Assembly (NCBI GenBank): GCA_964523105.1 | Contig: CAZFZN010000002.1 | Coordinates: 248,001 to 312,000 of the forward strand | From: V1-33 sp964523105 | GTDB taxonomy: Bacteria > Verrucomicrobiota > Verrucomicrobiia > Verrucomicrobiales > V1-33 | Length of the DNA stretch: 64,000 bases | Reading direction: 5' to 3' | In this document: one piece after another, positions 51,025 to 59,787 of the stretch | Layout: each line of letters opens with the position of its first letter | Numbering within the stretch: the stretch's first letter is position 1 | Made by a program: the position numbers and the translations under genes | The notes under the pieces: model-generated | Told to the model about the DNA's origin: nothing | The model's input: only the letters and a program-made list of their open reading frames with translations | The model's database searches: none

Positions 51025-52389
51025 ATGTCCCGTCAATTACCCGCCCTTCTGCTCTCCCTGGTTCCGTTTGCCGCCTTTTGCCAGGATCAGCCCAAGCCTG
51101 CTGCGCCCGCCGCCCCGGCACCGCAGCCTCCTGGCATGCCCGTCACCGCGACCGCGAATACCGGGGCCACCATGCCTTCGATCGCCCCTGCCCCGGCACC
51201 GGACGATCCGGCCCTCACTGAAGCGCGCAAGGAACTGGCCAAACTGATGGTGGAGCGGGACCGGTTGATGGCGGAGAACGCCATCGCGAAGGAAAAACTG
51301 GTCAAAGAACTGGCCGACCGGCGCATGGAACTCGAGCGCCAGACGCTGCGCACCGAGGAAATGAAGAGCAAATTGAACCGCGAACTGGAGGAAGCGCGCC
51401 TCGCAGCGGAAAAGGAGATCGCCGCCCTCAAGTCCACCAGTGAGAAACTCACGCTCGAGAACTCGATCGCCAAAGCGAAATCAGAAACCCGGCTGACAGA
51501 ACTGCGGCTGGAGGAGGCGGAGGCGCGGCGCGAGATTGCCAGACTGGCGGTGCAGATCGAGACCAAAGACAAGGAACTGACCGCGGCGCAATACGCCGTC
51601 AGCGCCAAGCCCGCCTACCTGGAGAACCCTCATCAGGATAACAAACTCATCATCTCCGACCGCCGCATCCCGCTCAACGGCCCCATCGTTTCCAAAACGG
51701 CGGATCAAATCGCGGAGCGCATCGATTACTATAACAATCAGGATCCCAAACTGCCCATCTTCATCGTCATCGACAACAGTCCCGGCGGAAGTGTCATGGC
51801 CGGTTACAAAATCCTGCGCGCCATGGAGGGCAGCAAGGCGCCGGTTTACGTGGTGGTGAAGCAGTTCGCCGCCAGCATGGCGGCGTGCATTTGCACGCTC
51901 GCCGACAAATCATTCGCCTATCCGAATGCACAGATTCTGCATCACCAGATCAGCGGCATGGCCTTCGGTAATCTCACCCAGCAGCGGGAAACCCTCAAGG
52001 AAATCGAGGAATGGTGGCGCCGCCTCGCCGGACCGATCGCTCAAAAAATGGGGGTCGGCCTCGACGACTTCATCAAGACCATGTACAGCAAAGTCAGCAC
52101 CGGCGACTGGACTGAATTTGCAGACGAGGCGCAGAAACTGAAATGGGTGGATGTGATCGTGCATGAAATCCACGAGACCTCGGTCTTGAAGCATCCGGAT
52201 CTCGCCGCCACCCCGGCGCCGGCCGCGCCGCGCATTGTCATTCCGACGCAGCCGGGACAGTCCGTGGAGATTCCGCTTCTGATCGAGACGCTCGATGAGA
52301 AAGGCCGGCCTTACATGATGCTTCCCCGTCCGAATCCCAAGGACGTTTACTACCTCTACAATCCGGACGGATACTATCGCGTACCGTGA
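51025..52389 (+). CDS. Exported ClpP-like serine protease with coiled coil, 454 aa
   Basis: A signal peptide (about 1-19) and a Pro/Ala-rich linker (25-60) precede a long charged coiled coil (about 62-190, EARKELAKLMVERDRLMAEN onward) and a ClpP/crotonase-fold protease domain (about 200-395). The catalytic triad of ClpP is recognisable: S284 in FAASMAAC, H307 in ILHHQI and D361 in STGDWTEFADEA; the spacings 23 and 54 are close to the 25 and 49 of E. coli ClpP (S97, H122, D171). The oxyanion-strand motif IDNSPGGSVMAG is also kept. The export signal and coiled coil are not features of ClpP itself and suggest an extracytoplasmic protease of the SppA/ClpP superfamily that oligomerises on its own. 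Nearest partner: the pre-peptidase protein upstream. Confidence 0.88.
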   Translation: MSRQLPALLLSLVPFAAFCQDQPKPAAPAAPAPQPPGMPVTATANTGATMPSIAPAPAPDDPALTEARKELAKLMVERDRLMAENAIAKEKLVKELADRRMELERQTLRTEEMKSKLNRELEEARLAAEKEIAALKSTSEKLTLENSIAKAKSETRLTELRLEEAEARREIARLAVQIETKDKELTAAQYAVSAKPAYLENPHQDNKLIISDRRIPLNGPIVSKTADQIAERIDYYNNQDPKLPIFIVIDNSPGGSVMAGYKILRAMEGSKAPVYVVVKQFAASMAACICTLADKSFAYPNAQILHHQISGMAFGNLTQQRETLKEIEEWWRRLAGPIAQKMGVGLDDFIKTMYSKVSTGDWTEFADEAQKLKWVDVIVHEIHETSVLKHPDLAATPAPAAPRIVIPTQPGQSVEIPLLIETLDEKGRPYMMLPRPNPKDVYYLYNPDGYYRVP

Positions 52390-52422
52390 TTCAGCATGGC
52401 GGGGTGCTGCCGAAAGCCGCGT

Positions 52423-55400
52423 TCAATTGGAGGAATTGATGCTCTCCACCGCGAGCGATGAGGGCTTGAGCGTGGGGTCCACTTTGCCGTCACGGCCGAG
52501 GCGCACCGCTCCGTTGCAGGCGGTGCCGTTGAAGCTGCGGAAATTCCCGGTGAGGTGAATGCGCCCGTCTTCGACGAGGTGGATGGAAAAGACTTCCCCC
52601 GCGGCGCCACCGCCGGCGTTGAACGACTCATCCAGACTGCCGTCGCTGTTGAGTTTCACGATGCCCCCGCAGGAGGCACCATTGTACTTCGTAAATCCTC
52701 CGCCGAAATAGACCCCTCCGTCCGCCAGCACTGCCCCGCAATAAACGGGCCCGTTGGCGCCTTTCCCGGCAGTGAAACCGGTATCCACCGAGCCGTCGGC
52801 ATTGAGACGGGCGGCATTGCCGCAGAGGACACCGCCGATCCGGGAGAAACATCCGGCGAGATACATGTTCTGCCCGGCGGCCCCGGCCCAGTGAACCATG
52901 CAGGCGTCAGGCTGTGCGATCCCGGGGATTCCGGCACCGGACGGTGAGAGCAGCGCTACTCCGGCTGCCGGGTAGCCATTATAGGAAGTGAACTCGCCGG
53001 CCACGAGAATCAGTCCGTCGTCCCTGATGGCAACGGACCGCACCGTGCCGTCGAATCCGCTGCCGGGATCGAACGAAGTGTCCACCGCTCCACCGGCATT
53101 TACTTTGACAATGTTATTGCGGGGAACTCCGTGAGATCTGGTGAACCGTCCTCCCAGAATCATGCCGCTTCCCGTTTCCGCCATGGTCCAGACGGCCGGA
53201 GTTCCTGACAGATCACGCAGGCCGGCATCCCAGGTCAGGTCGCTTTCCCCCGAATCGATGGCGGTCACCGGCATCAGGCCGGTGCGCCGCCCCGCACGAA
53301 TGATCTCCACGGCATCGGAGTCAGCGGCGTCGTCCGCGCCGGTATCCGGTGTGGAAAATCCCCAGCTGTCGGACAGCGCCAGAGCCGCGAAGTAACTGCC
53401 AGGAGGAAAATGCCCAAAGCGATAGGCCCCGGCCTGACCATCGATGGTGGCGGTGTTGGTGGCTGCTACGAACAGATCGCTGTAGGGGTCGGGGCGGCCG
53501 TCACCGTTATCCCTGTAGAGTTCTATCCGGATGCCGTTGACGCCGGGCTCGCCGGGGGACTGCAGGCCGTCGTTGTTGAGATCATGCCAAACCCTGTCGC
53601 CATAGAGCTCCCCGGCAGTGCTCAGAGCCTGCACCACGGCAGGGCTCGATTCCCGGCCCGGCAGCCGCTGGCCGCTATCTGCCAGGGCCACCGAAACGCC
53701 CGCGGAGTTGACCGCCGTCGTGAGGGCCGCCGCATCCCACGGCACCGCCGCGCTCCATGTCACGGCGAATTCCTCTCCTGGAGCGAGAGTCAGCCCGGTG
53801 GCGTCAAATTTGACGGCCCTGACAGTTCCCGGATTGGCCGGCAGGACGAACCAGCCCGCCGGAACACTGCCCGCGGGATCCTGGAGAAGCACTTCCCGGC
53901 GCTGCGGATTCTGCACCAGACTGTAGGACGCTTCCACCCCTGCAGGCACACCGGCGGGCCCGGTCAGAAGCATCCGCCACGCACTTCCCCGGGGCGCGAG
54001 TTCCACGGTCCCGGTATCTCCGGGAGCGGGCAAAAGTTCCACGATGACAGGGTCTTTGACAGGCAGTGCTCCGGTGTTCCGGACCGTGAGCCTGTAATCC
54101 ACCGCGGCACCGGCCTGGACTGCGATGTGGGTACCCCAGTCCTTCGCACCTGCAGGACGCACTTCCATAACTGCCTGAGTCCTGACAGACACGGCCGGCA
54201 CGAGGTAATCCTCCACCTCCCCACTGCCCACCACGCCGGAGGGACCTGCACTGCTGACATTATTGAGCCGGAATCGCACGCTGAGAGAACCGCCGGAGGC
54301 GATTTCGTCAGGAACCGTAAAGGAGACTGTCAGGGCGACGGGGCCAGAAGAGGGATTGATCGCAGTTTGATCCATGAGTCGTTCCCCTCCGGGGACGGAA
54401 AGCGGAGCATCGTTCAGTACGCCGTCACCATTGAAGTCGATCCAGGCACTCAGCCATGCGGCGGCGGCGGAATTGTTGAAAACCGAAACCGGGATACTCG
54501 CCGGCGCACCGGTTACCAGCAGTTCAGGCATCACCGCCCCGTCCTCGTCGTCGGAGCCACTGGTGTCATCTCCCGTGGCGTCAGCATTGGCAATGGCTGC
54601 TGACTCTCCATCGACAATCCCGCCCAGACGGATTGAATTGACACGCAGACTCCCGGCGAGTGGCAGAAGTGCAGAGTCTCCGTAATCAAGCAGCGGATTG
54701 TTGGCGGGTGCCGGCCACGGGACTGCCAGCGTCATGTCCGAGACGTCAGTCAGGTTGGAGGCACCGACTTTGGAAACGATGGAGCCGTTGGAGGAGTTGA
54801 GAACATACCAGTCCCGGTTGGCGGTCTCCAGGCCCAACCCTCCATAGATCTTTCCATCGAGCCCGAGAGCGATGCCGTTTTGCATCACCGGAGGGGTCCC
54901 TGCGAGGGTGGCTTTCGGGCTCGCCACGGCGAGGCTGGCGGTGTAATACTCAGGCGAGCCCCCGGTTCTGGTGCCGATCGCCTGCATTTTGCCGTCTGGC
55001 CTGACAATAAAGTCGCCGTAGGTGTGGGAACGGTTGTTGTTCCACAGGTCCGAAACCTTCTGCACTGTATTGATCCGGTAATTTCCGGAAGTTCCGGTGA
55101 ATGTAACGCTCCAGAGGTCATCCGTGTTGTTGGGAATGAACCAGTACTTTCCTCCATACCATGCGCCGCAGCGCAGCACACCACGCGACGGACCGCCGAA
55201 GGAGGCGAGGTTCCCGGCGATATTCGATGCGCCCGTGGCGCGGTCCCACACGCCGAGGCGCATGTCGTCGGATTCTCCGGTACTGTAGATGAGAACCCCG
55301 TCCGAGCCCAGCTGACTGGTGAACGCCAGCGAATTGCCGGAACCGGGAAAGGCGAGCGGCGCGATATACTTGCCGGTACCGGTAGCGACGTTGATCTCAT

Positions 55401-56061
55401 AGAGGCTGCCTTCGGAAACCCCATAACAGAACCCCGGCGTGGCGAGGTCGAGGGTATAGTCCTCCACTTCCCCCTTTCCGGATTCCCCGCCCGGCCCCGG
55501 TGCACTGACATCGGTCAGTCGAATGCGAAGGCCCCGGGCCGTGCCGGTGGTGGCGGTCGAGGGCACGGTGAAACTGATGGTCCGGACTTCAGAATTGACG
55601 CCCGGGGCGATCGTAATCTGACTGGTCAGCTTCTCTCCGCCGGTGGTGGTGACCAGGGTGTCGTTGAGCGCGCCATCGCCGTTGAAGTCCATCCACGCGT
55701 TCAGATAGACGTTGCTGGACGTGGCATTGGTGACTGTGACGAGAATGGAATGAGTGCCACCCACAGCGATGATAGGCGGCACCACCGCGCCGTCTTCGTC
55801 ATCCAATCCGTTAGCATCGTCTGTAGTCGCCGTGCTGTTGGCGAGGAGCCTCAGCAGCTGATCGAGGAGCCCCCCGCCATCCTCGGGCACGGACTCCGCG
55901 TCCACTGCGGCTCCGAGTTTAATCCGGGAGTCCATTTGACTGCCAGCGGACGGAAAACCGTCAAAGTCACCCAGTTCGAGCAATTTGGCCTGACTAAATC
56001 CGGCCGGCAGCAGCGTGACGGCGGCAAGAAGAGGCAGCATCCTCAGGGATCGAATATTCAT
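52423..56061 (-). CDS. Exported GEVED/SdrD-B-like/delta-60 repeat surface protein, 1212 aa
   Basis: A signal peptide (about 1-25) is followed by two DDEDGA-and-GEVED domains (about 80-205 and 510-640; each ends G-E-V-E-D-Y), separated by a propeller-like region (210-480). Then come a DUF11-like Ig region, an SdrD-B-like domain (about 817-920, GDRVWHDLNNDGLQSPGEPGV) and about five delta-60 propeller repeats (about 955-1200, with G-G-x-F-T-x-x-N-G...I-V-K-L-N-x-D-G-S-x-D-x-x-F). The repeats contain six cysteines in about 140 residues, three of them at equivalent sites (VLCGNAARLN, ASCGGIVKLN, TACNGAVRLG). Third gene of the operon that starts with the prepilin-like gene; the VKOR gene lies 4 bp upstream. 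Probably an adhesin or filament-associated surface protein. Confidence 0.85.
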   Translation of the reverse strand: MNIRSLRMLPLLAAVTLLPAGFSQAKLLELGDFDGFPSAGSQMDSRIKLGAAVDAESVPEDGGGLLDQLLRLLANSTATTDDANGLDDEDGAVVPPIIAVGGTHSILVTVTNATSSNVYLNAWMDFNGDGALNDTLVTTTGGEKLTSQITIAPGVNSEVRTISFTVPSTATTGTARGLRIRLTDVSAPGPGGESGKGEVEDYTLDLATPGFCYGVSEGSLYEINVATGTGKYIAPLAFPGSGNSLAFTSQLGSDGVLIYSTGESDDMRLGVWDRATGASNIAGNLASFGGPSRGVLRCGAWYGGKYWFIPNNTDDLWSVTFTGTSGNYRINTVQKVSDLWNNNRSHTYGDFIVRPDGKMQAIGTRTGGSPEYYTASLAVASPKATLAGTPPVMQNGIALGLDGKIYGGLGLETANRDWYVLNSSNGSIVSKVGASNLTDVSDMTLAVPWPAPANNPLLDYGDSALLPLAGSLRVNSIRLGGIVDGESAAIANADATGDDTSGSDDEDGAVMPELLVTGAPASIPVSVFNNSAAAAWLSAWIDFNGDGVLNDAPLSVPGGERLMDQTAINPSSGPVALTVSFTVPDEIASGGSLSVRFRLNNVSSAGPSGVVGSGEVEDYLVPAVSVRTQAVMEVRPAGAKDWGTHIAVQAGAAVDYRLTVRNTGALPVKDPVIVELLPAPGDTGTVELAPRGSAWRMLLTGPAGVPAGVEASYSLVQNPQRREVLLQDPAGSVPAGWFVLPANPGTVRAVKFDATGLTLAPGEEFAVTWSAAVPWDAAALTTAVNSAGVSVALADSGQRLPGRESSPAVVQALSTAGELYGDRVWHDLNNDGLQSPGEPGVNGIRIELYRDNGDGRPDPYSDLFVAATNTATIDGQAGAYRFGHFPPGSYFAALALSDSWGFSTPDTGADDAADSDAVEIIRAGRRTGLMPVTAIDSGESDLTWDAGLRDLSGTPAVWTMAETGSGMILGGRFTRSHGVPRNNIVKVNAGGAVDTSFDPGSGFDGTVRSVAIRDDGLILVAGEFTSYNGYPAAGVALLSPSGAGIPGIAQPDACMVHWAGAAGQNMYLAGCFSRIGGVLCGNAARLNADGSVDTGFTAGKGANGPVYCGAVLADGGVYFGGGFTKYNGASCGGIVKLNSDGSLDESFNAGGGAAGEVFSIHLVEDGRIHLTGNFRSFNGTACNGAVRLGRDGKVDPTLKPSSLAVESINSSN

Positions 56062-56065
56062 TGGA

Positions 56066-57622
56066 TTAGTATGGTTGATGTGCGGGAACAGGGAGATCGC
56101 TCGAAGCGACGCGCGGAGAGAGGCTGCCGCGAAGCGTCACCGTCCCCGGCGTGTCCGCAGCATTCGAATGGAATTGAAACCTTCTAAGAAACTCGCCCTC
56201 CGCATCAGCCGGAGGGGTAACTCTAACACCTACGACCGCCTGCGCGCCGGGAGGGATCTGCTGCTGCGGCAGGCAGGTAATTTCGCAGTTCGCGTCCAGA
56301 GAGACCCAGCCCAGCTGCAGCGGCGCCCTGCCGGTGTTGCGAACTTCAATTTGGATCTCGCGGGCTGCACCCGGCTGAAGATCAGGCAGTGCGACTTCCG
56401 GATCGAACTCCATCCCGGCGCTGAGCGCTTCAGAAACCGGGCCGGACTCCTCCGCCCCGCCCGAACTGCGGAGAAATGCCCTCACTCTCTCCGGGTTCAG
56501 CTCTGCGCCTGTCACCGTGCGGCTTCCGCAAAGAAGGAGAGGCAGCGGATAGGACTTCCCCGAATCCCTGAGGCGCCGTATCACTTCCGCGACCAGTCCG
56601 AGCCGGGATGCCACATCGTCAGTGTTTTCGCGCACCGCCGCGGCCCATTTTTCCTCACCGAGAAGTTTTGCGGCAGCGGCCAGCACAGCATCCGCTTGAG
56701 GAGGAATTTCGCCGGCCAACAGAGCGCGGGACACGAACTCCCACGCGGAAGCGTCCACGCAGAAAACCGTCAGCAGTGCGCGCTGTAAGGCAGCGGCTTC
56801 GGACGATTCGCTGGCAGGCAGCACTGCCACCGCCAGCGGACCGGCACCGCCGTTGAGAATCCGCTCAAGCGCTGCGACATACTGACGGCAGCGTGAGGAG
56901 GCGTAATCCACCAGCAATACTCCGGCGTGAGCCCCGGCGGGCCGGCTTCCCAGCACCGGAAACTGCCCGGCAGGCAACACCATTTCGCCTTCGAAGAGCA
57001 CGATGTCGCTTCCAGTTTCCCCGGATGAAGGAGCAGGCGGCGATGCGACCTCCTGACCGGCTGCAGACTGGTCCTGAGTGAACGATGCGCCACCGGCCAC
57101 GATTCCGACAGCCGCCAGCGCGCTGAGATTGGTCAAGAGCCGGCAGAACCTGACATTCGCGAGCAGACCCTGCAGCGCATGATCGCCGTCCGGCAGGGGC
57201 TGGCGCCTGCGGCTGCTCCACAGCACCAGGGCACCGAAGGAAGCGAAGGCATGGGCCAGCGCGCACCAGAGGCAGGCCGTCTCCGGAACGAAAAACTGCA
57301 ACACTGCAAACCAAACCGCGCCGGCGACCCCAATCGAGAGCGCGATGCCTCCAACGAGTGCCCCCAGCGTGCCGTCCCGGCGGAGATAGGCCCAGCTCAG
57401 CAGAATCGACAGTGAGTACACGAGGAATCCCGCAAAACTGACCGGCAGTCCGAAGGCATGCGACCACGGCGTCGCGAGCGCAGCCTGACACTCGCTGCCG
57501 GCTTCACATCCGGGCAGGGCAGTCCCGCCGAGGGCCATTGCGGCGAGGTAGAGGGCAATGGCCGCCGCCCCTCCCATGAGCAGGCGTCCGAACAGTGCAG
57601 TGTGGCGCAAGGCGGTCTTCAT
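56066..57622 (-). CDS. VKOR-family disulfide oxidoreductase fused to degenerate thioredoxin-like and DUF1573-like domains, 518 aa
   Basis: Residues ~10-135 are a vitamin K epoxide reductase domain, the quinone-linked enzyme that forms disulfides outside the cytoplasm in bacteria lacking DsbB. Its loop cysteines are C39 and C45 and its active-site CLWC is C117-C120, on four predicted helices. A DsbA/thioredoxin-like region follows (about 205-390), but the expected CxxC reads ASSRC, so only C245 remains. The C-terminus (about 400-505) is DUF1573-like, with the signature EIQIEVRNTGRAPLQLGWV. The gene sits between a prepilin-like gene (10 bp) and a cysteine-containing surface-protein gene (4 bp), so its likely role is oxidation of that surface protein. 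Loss of the first thioredoxin cysteine means another partner may carry the disulfide. Confidence 0.88.
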   Translation of the reverse strand: MKTALRHTALFGRLLMGGAAAIALYLAAMALGGTALPGCEAGSECQAALATPWSHAFGLPVSFAGFLVYSLSILLSWAYLRRDGTLGALVGGIALSIGVAGAVWFAVLQFFVPETACLWCALAHAFASFGALVLWSSRRRQPLPDGDHALQGLLANVRFCRLLTNLSALAAVGIVAGGASFTQDQSAAGQEVASPPAPSSGETGSDIVLFEGEMVLPAGQFPVLGSRPAGAHAGVLLVDYASSRCRQYVAALERILNGGAGPLAVAVLPASESSEAAALQRALLTVFCVDASAWEFVSRALLAGEIPPQADAVLAAAAKLLGEEKWAAAVRENTDDVASRLGLVAEVIRRLRDSGKSYPLPLLLCGSRTVTGAELNPERVRAFLRSSGGAEESGPVSEALSAGMEFDPEVALPDLQPGAAREIQIEVRNTGRAPLQLGWVSLDANCEITCLPQQQIPPGAQAVVGVRVTPPADAEGEFLRRFQFHSNAADTPGTVTLRGSLSPRVASSDLPVPAHQPY

Positions 57623-57632
57623 GGGCAGGGAA

Positions 57633-59510
57633 TCAGTTCGAGGTCAGGCCGGCATCGAAGCCGCTGTCCAGGCTCCCGTCGCCATTCAGCCTGGCCACTC
57701 CCATGCGGATCGTGCCATTGACCGATTGGAAGTCCCCTCCGGCCATCACGCCTCCTGCCGCCTGCCTGACAACACCGACGATGCTGTTGCCGGAGGCGCC
57801 GCTGCCGGTGTTGAAGCGTTCGTCGATCTGGCCGGAATTGTTCAGACGGGCGATATTGCGCATCAGGCTGCCGCCCGTGTTCACAAACGCCCCGCCGACA
57901 TAAATCGAAGTGTCCGCCGGAAGCAGGAACTCCACCGAGGCCGCGGTGCTGACATTGAAAAACTGCAGATACGGCAGCGGTGCATAGACTCTCGCAATCA
58001 CCGACTGATCAGAGCCGGTGGCTCCGTCCAGCGAAGTGGTCCGTCCGTCGTAAAGCGTGCCGCGCAGCGGGTTGCCCTGTTCATCGACGCCCGGGTCCGT
58101 GCCGTCGGTCGTGTAGAAGATGCGGGCGTTGGCCGGCATGTCTCCGCCGCTTACATCAAGGGACAGGGTGACGTCCCGCCCGTCGATATGCACCAGCGGA
58201 GGACGCAGCGGCAGCACCGCAGCTGCGAGGGTTTGAGATACGATTACTGAATCGCTCACCAGAGTGCTGTTCGCGGACTTCACGGCACCCTGCACGGTGA
58301 CCGTGCGGGCCGTGCCGAAAACTGTCAGCGGGAGCGGCACCACCGCCGGCACGAAGCTGTCGGTGAAATCCGGCTGATTTTGCGCGGACGCCGAATTCAG
58401 CGGATTAGATCCGTCATAGGTCCAGACAAAGCGAAATACGGAACTGTTCTGATAGGCCGCAGGGATCATTGAAAGATTGGCCAGGGTGCCGGTGCCGCTG
58501 ACCTCACCGGTGCCAGGTGAATCCGGAGAACCGGGTGCCGCATCACCTCCCAGTTCAAAGTAATTGAATCCGGACTTCCCGAAATCCAGGACCGGCTCCG
58601 GATTGACGGGACTCGTCGTGTAGGTGTGCGCGGCGGAAGCCGGGCTGTCTTCATAGTGGTCCGGATCGAGGGTCGCCGTCATCGCTGTCACCGTGGTTCC
58701 AGGTTCGATGCTGACCGGGCCGTCGTAGCGGGAGAATGCGCCTCCGTCGATACCGTAAAGAATCTCGGAAGAACCCGCCGGGTTGGGAGACAGCAGGGCG
58801 AGTTCGAGAGGATACGAACTCAAAGGAAGTTCACCGGCGGGAATGCTGAACTTCGGCGGACTGAGCACCGTATTGGCTGCGTCCTCAGGATTAGGATTGG
58901 TTAGGTAAGGATTCACCGCCGGAGGGGTTCCCGGAACACCGCGGCCAGGCCCCTGGTCGGAATAATCCCAAACCCAGGCATCCCGCTTCGCGAGCTTCAT
59001 ACTCGTCTCGCGCTCCTCCGTTCCGTAATCCCTGGCTGCAAAGTCGGGGTCGAGAACGAAGCGGCTGATTCCCGGGGGCCCGTCATTCTGCACGACAAAC
59101 CGCGGGTTCGCCGGATCCGCGATGAACCTCGCCCGTTCCACGCCCTCACCGGCTTCGGCTTCCGACTGCATTTCGAGAACCAGCCGTTCATCCAGCATTA
59201 CCCCCCGCAGTCCCGCGATTTGCTTCGCGCTTCCAGCGCTCGCCGTGGTTTTCAATTTTGCCAGCACCTTTGCCGGATCACTCAGGTCCGTCGAAAGCAA
59301 GGTTCCGCCATTGAGCAAATAGGAACGGATTGCGGAATTGAGCACCCGCACGTCCCGCTGCAGTTTCGTACTTCCGGCGGCTTTGGTCACGTCACCGACC
59401 ATCACAATCGTGCCCGCGGTGATCGTGGAAATCAGCGCCACGACCATCAATACCTCAAGGAGGGAGAATCCGCGGGGAAGCGGCGATTTCGTTTTAATGC
59501 AGGGGTTCAT
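57633..59510 (-). CDS. Prepilin-leader protein ending in delta-60 repeats, 625 aa
   Basis: The start at 59510 (MNPCIKTKSPLPRGFSLLEV) gives a type IV prepilin leader: cleavage between Gly14 and Phe15, Glu at +5, then an unbroken apolar helix to about residue 40. Residues ~45-200 look pseudopilin-like; the middle (about 210-520) has chitobiase/Ig-like modules (AHTYTTSPV and FYTTDGTDPGVD). The C-terminus (about 535-625) holds two delta-60 repeats (GGAFVNTGGSLMRNIARLN and GGDFQSVNGTIRMGVARLN) like those of the 1212-aa protein two genes downstream. It is much longer than a normal major pilin (150-200 aa), so it may be a tip-displayed or minor pilin. First gene of the operon. Confidence 0.85.
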   Translation of the reverse strand: MNPCIKTKSPLPRGFSLLEVLMVVALISTITAGTIVMVGDVTKAAGSTKLQRDVRVLNSAIRSYLLNGGTLLSTDLSDPAKVLAKLKTTASAGSAKQIAGLRGVMLDERLVLEMQSEAEAGEGVERARFIADPANPRFVVQNDGPPGISRFVLDPDFAARDYGTEERETSMKLAKRDAWVWDYSDQGPGRGVPGTPPAVNPYLTNPNPEDAANTVLSPPKFSIPAGELPLSSYPLELALLSPNPAGSSEILYGIDGGAFSRYDGPVSIEPGTTVTAMTATLDPDHYEDSPASAAHTYTTSPVNPEPVLDFGKSGFNYFELGGDAAPGSPDSPGTGEVSGTGTLANLSMIPAAYQNSSVFRFVWTYDGSNPLNSASAQNQPDFTDSFVPAVVPLPLTVFGTARTVTVQGAVKSANSTLVSDSVIVSQTLAAAVLPLRPPLVHIDGRDVTLSLDVSGGDMPANARIFYTTDGTDPGVDEQGNPLRGTLYDGRTTSLDGATGSDQSVIARVYAPLPYLQFFNVSTAASVEFLLPADTSIYVGGAFVNTGGSLMRNIARLNNSGQIDERFNTGSGASGNSIVGVVRQAAGGVMAGGDFQSVNGTIRMGVARLNGDGSLDSGFDAGLTSN

Positions 59511-59530
59511 TTTTGAAATAATTACCATAA

Positions 59531-59558
59531 ATAATATTGCCATTGTGATTTTTGTCAA
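59531..59558 (-). promoter_or_regulatory. Strong sigma-70-type promoter of the prepilin-VKOR-GEVED operon
   Basis: On the minus strand a perfect TTGACA (59558-59553) and TATTAT (59536-59531, 5 of 6) are 16 bp apart in an AT-rich stretch. The predicted start leaves a leader of only about 14 nt before the ATG at 59510, with no Shine-Dalgarno sequence. Confidence 0.7.
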
Positions 59559-59787
59559 AAATTCACTCATGAATAATTTTGAGAATTGAATTACTAAAAT
59601 TTTCACGATGCTTCGCACTCTTGACCAAACTGTCGGCCGCTGGTGCGGATGGAACACCGGGGCAAAAGGCCCGTGAACCGAAAAACCGGGGGAAATCCCC
59701 ACAAATCCATCCTTGTCACCGTTGATTCCCCGGCCCTATTTTCGGGCGGCAATTCAGCCAGAAACACCAACCGACATTTCTAAAATT
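59559..59787. other. Divergent intergenic region
   Basis: Upstream of the prepilin operon promoter about 55 bp are strongly AT-rich (59559-59613), a possible UP-element or regulator landing zone. The remaining ~170 bp up to the TIM-barrel gene show no ORF, hairpin or clear promoter that I can defend. Confidence 0.5.
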
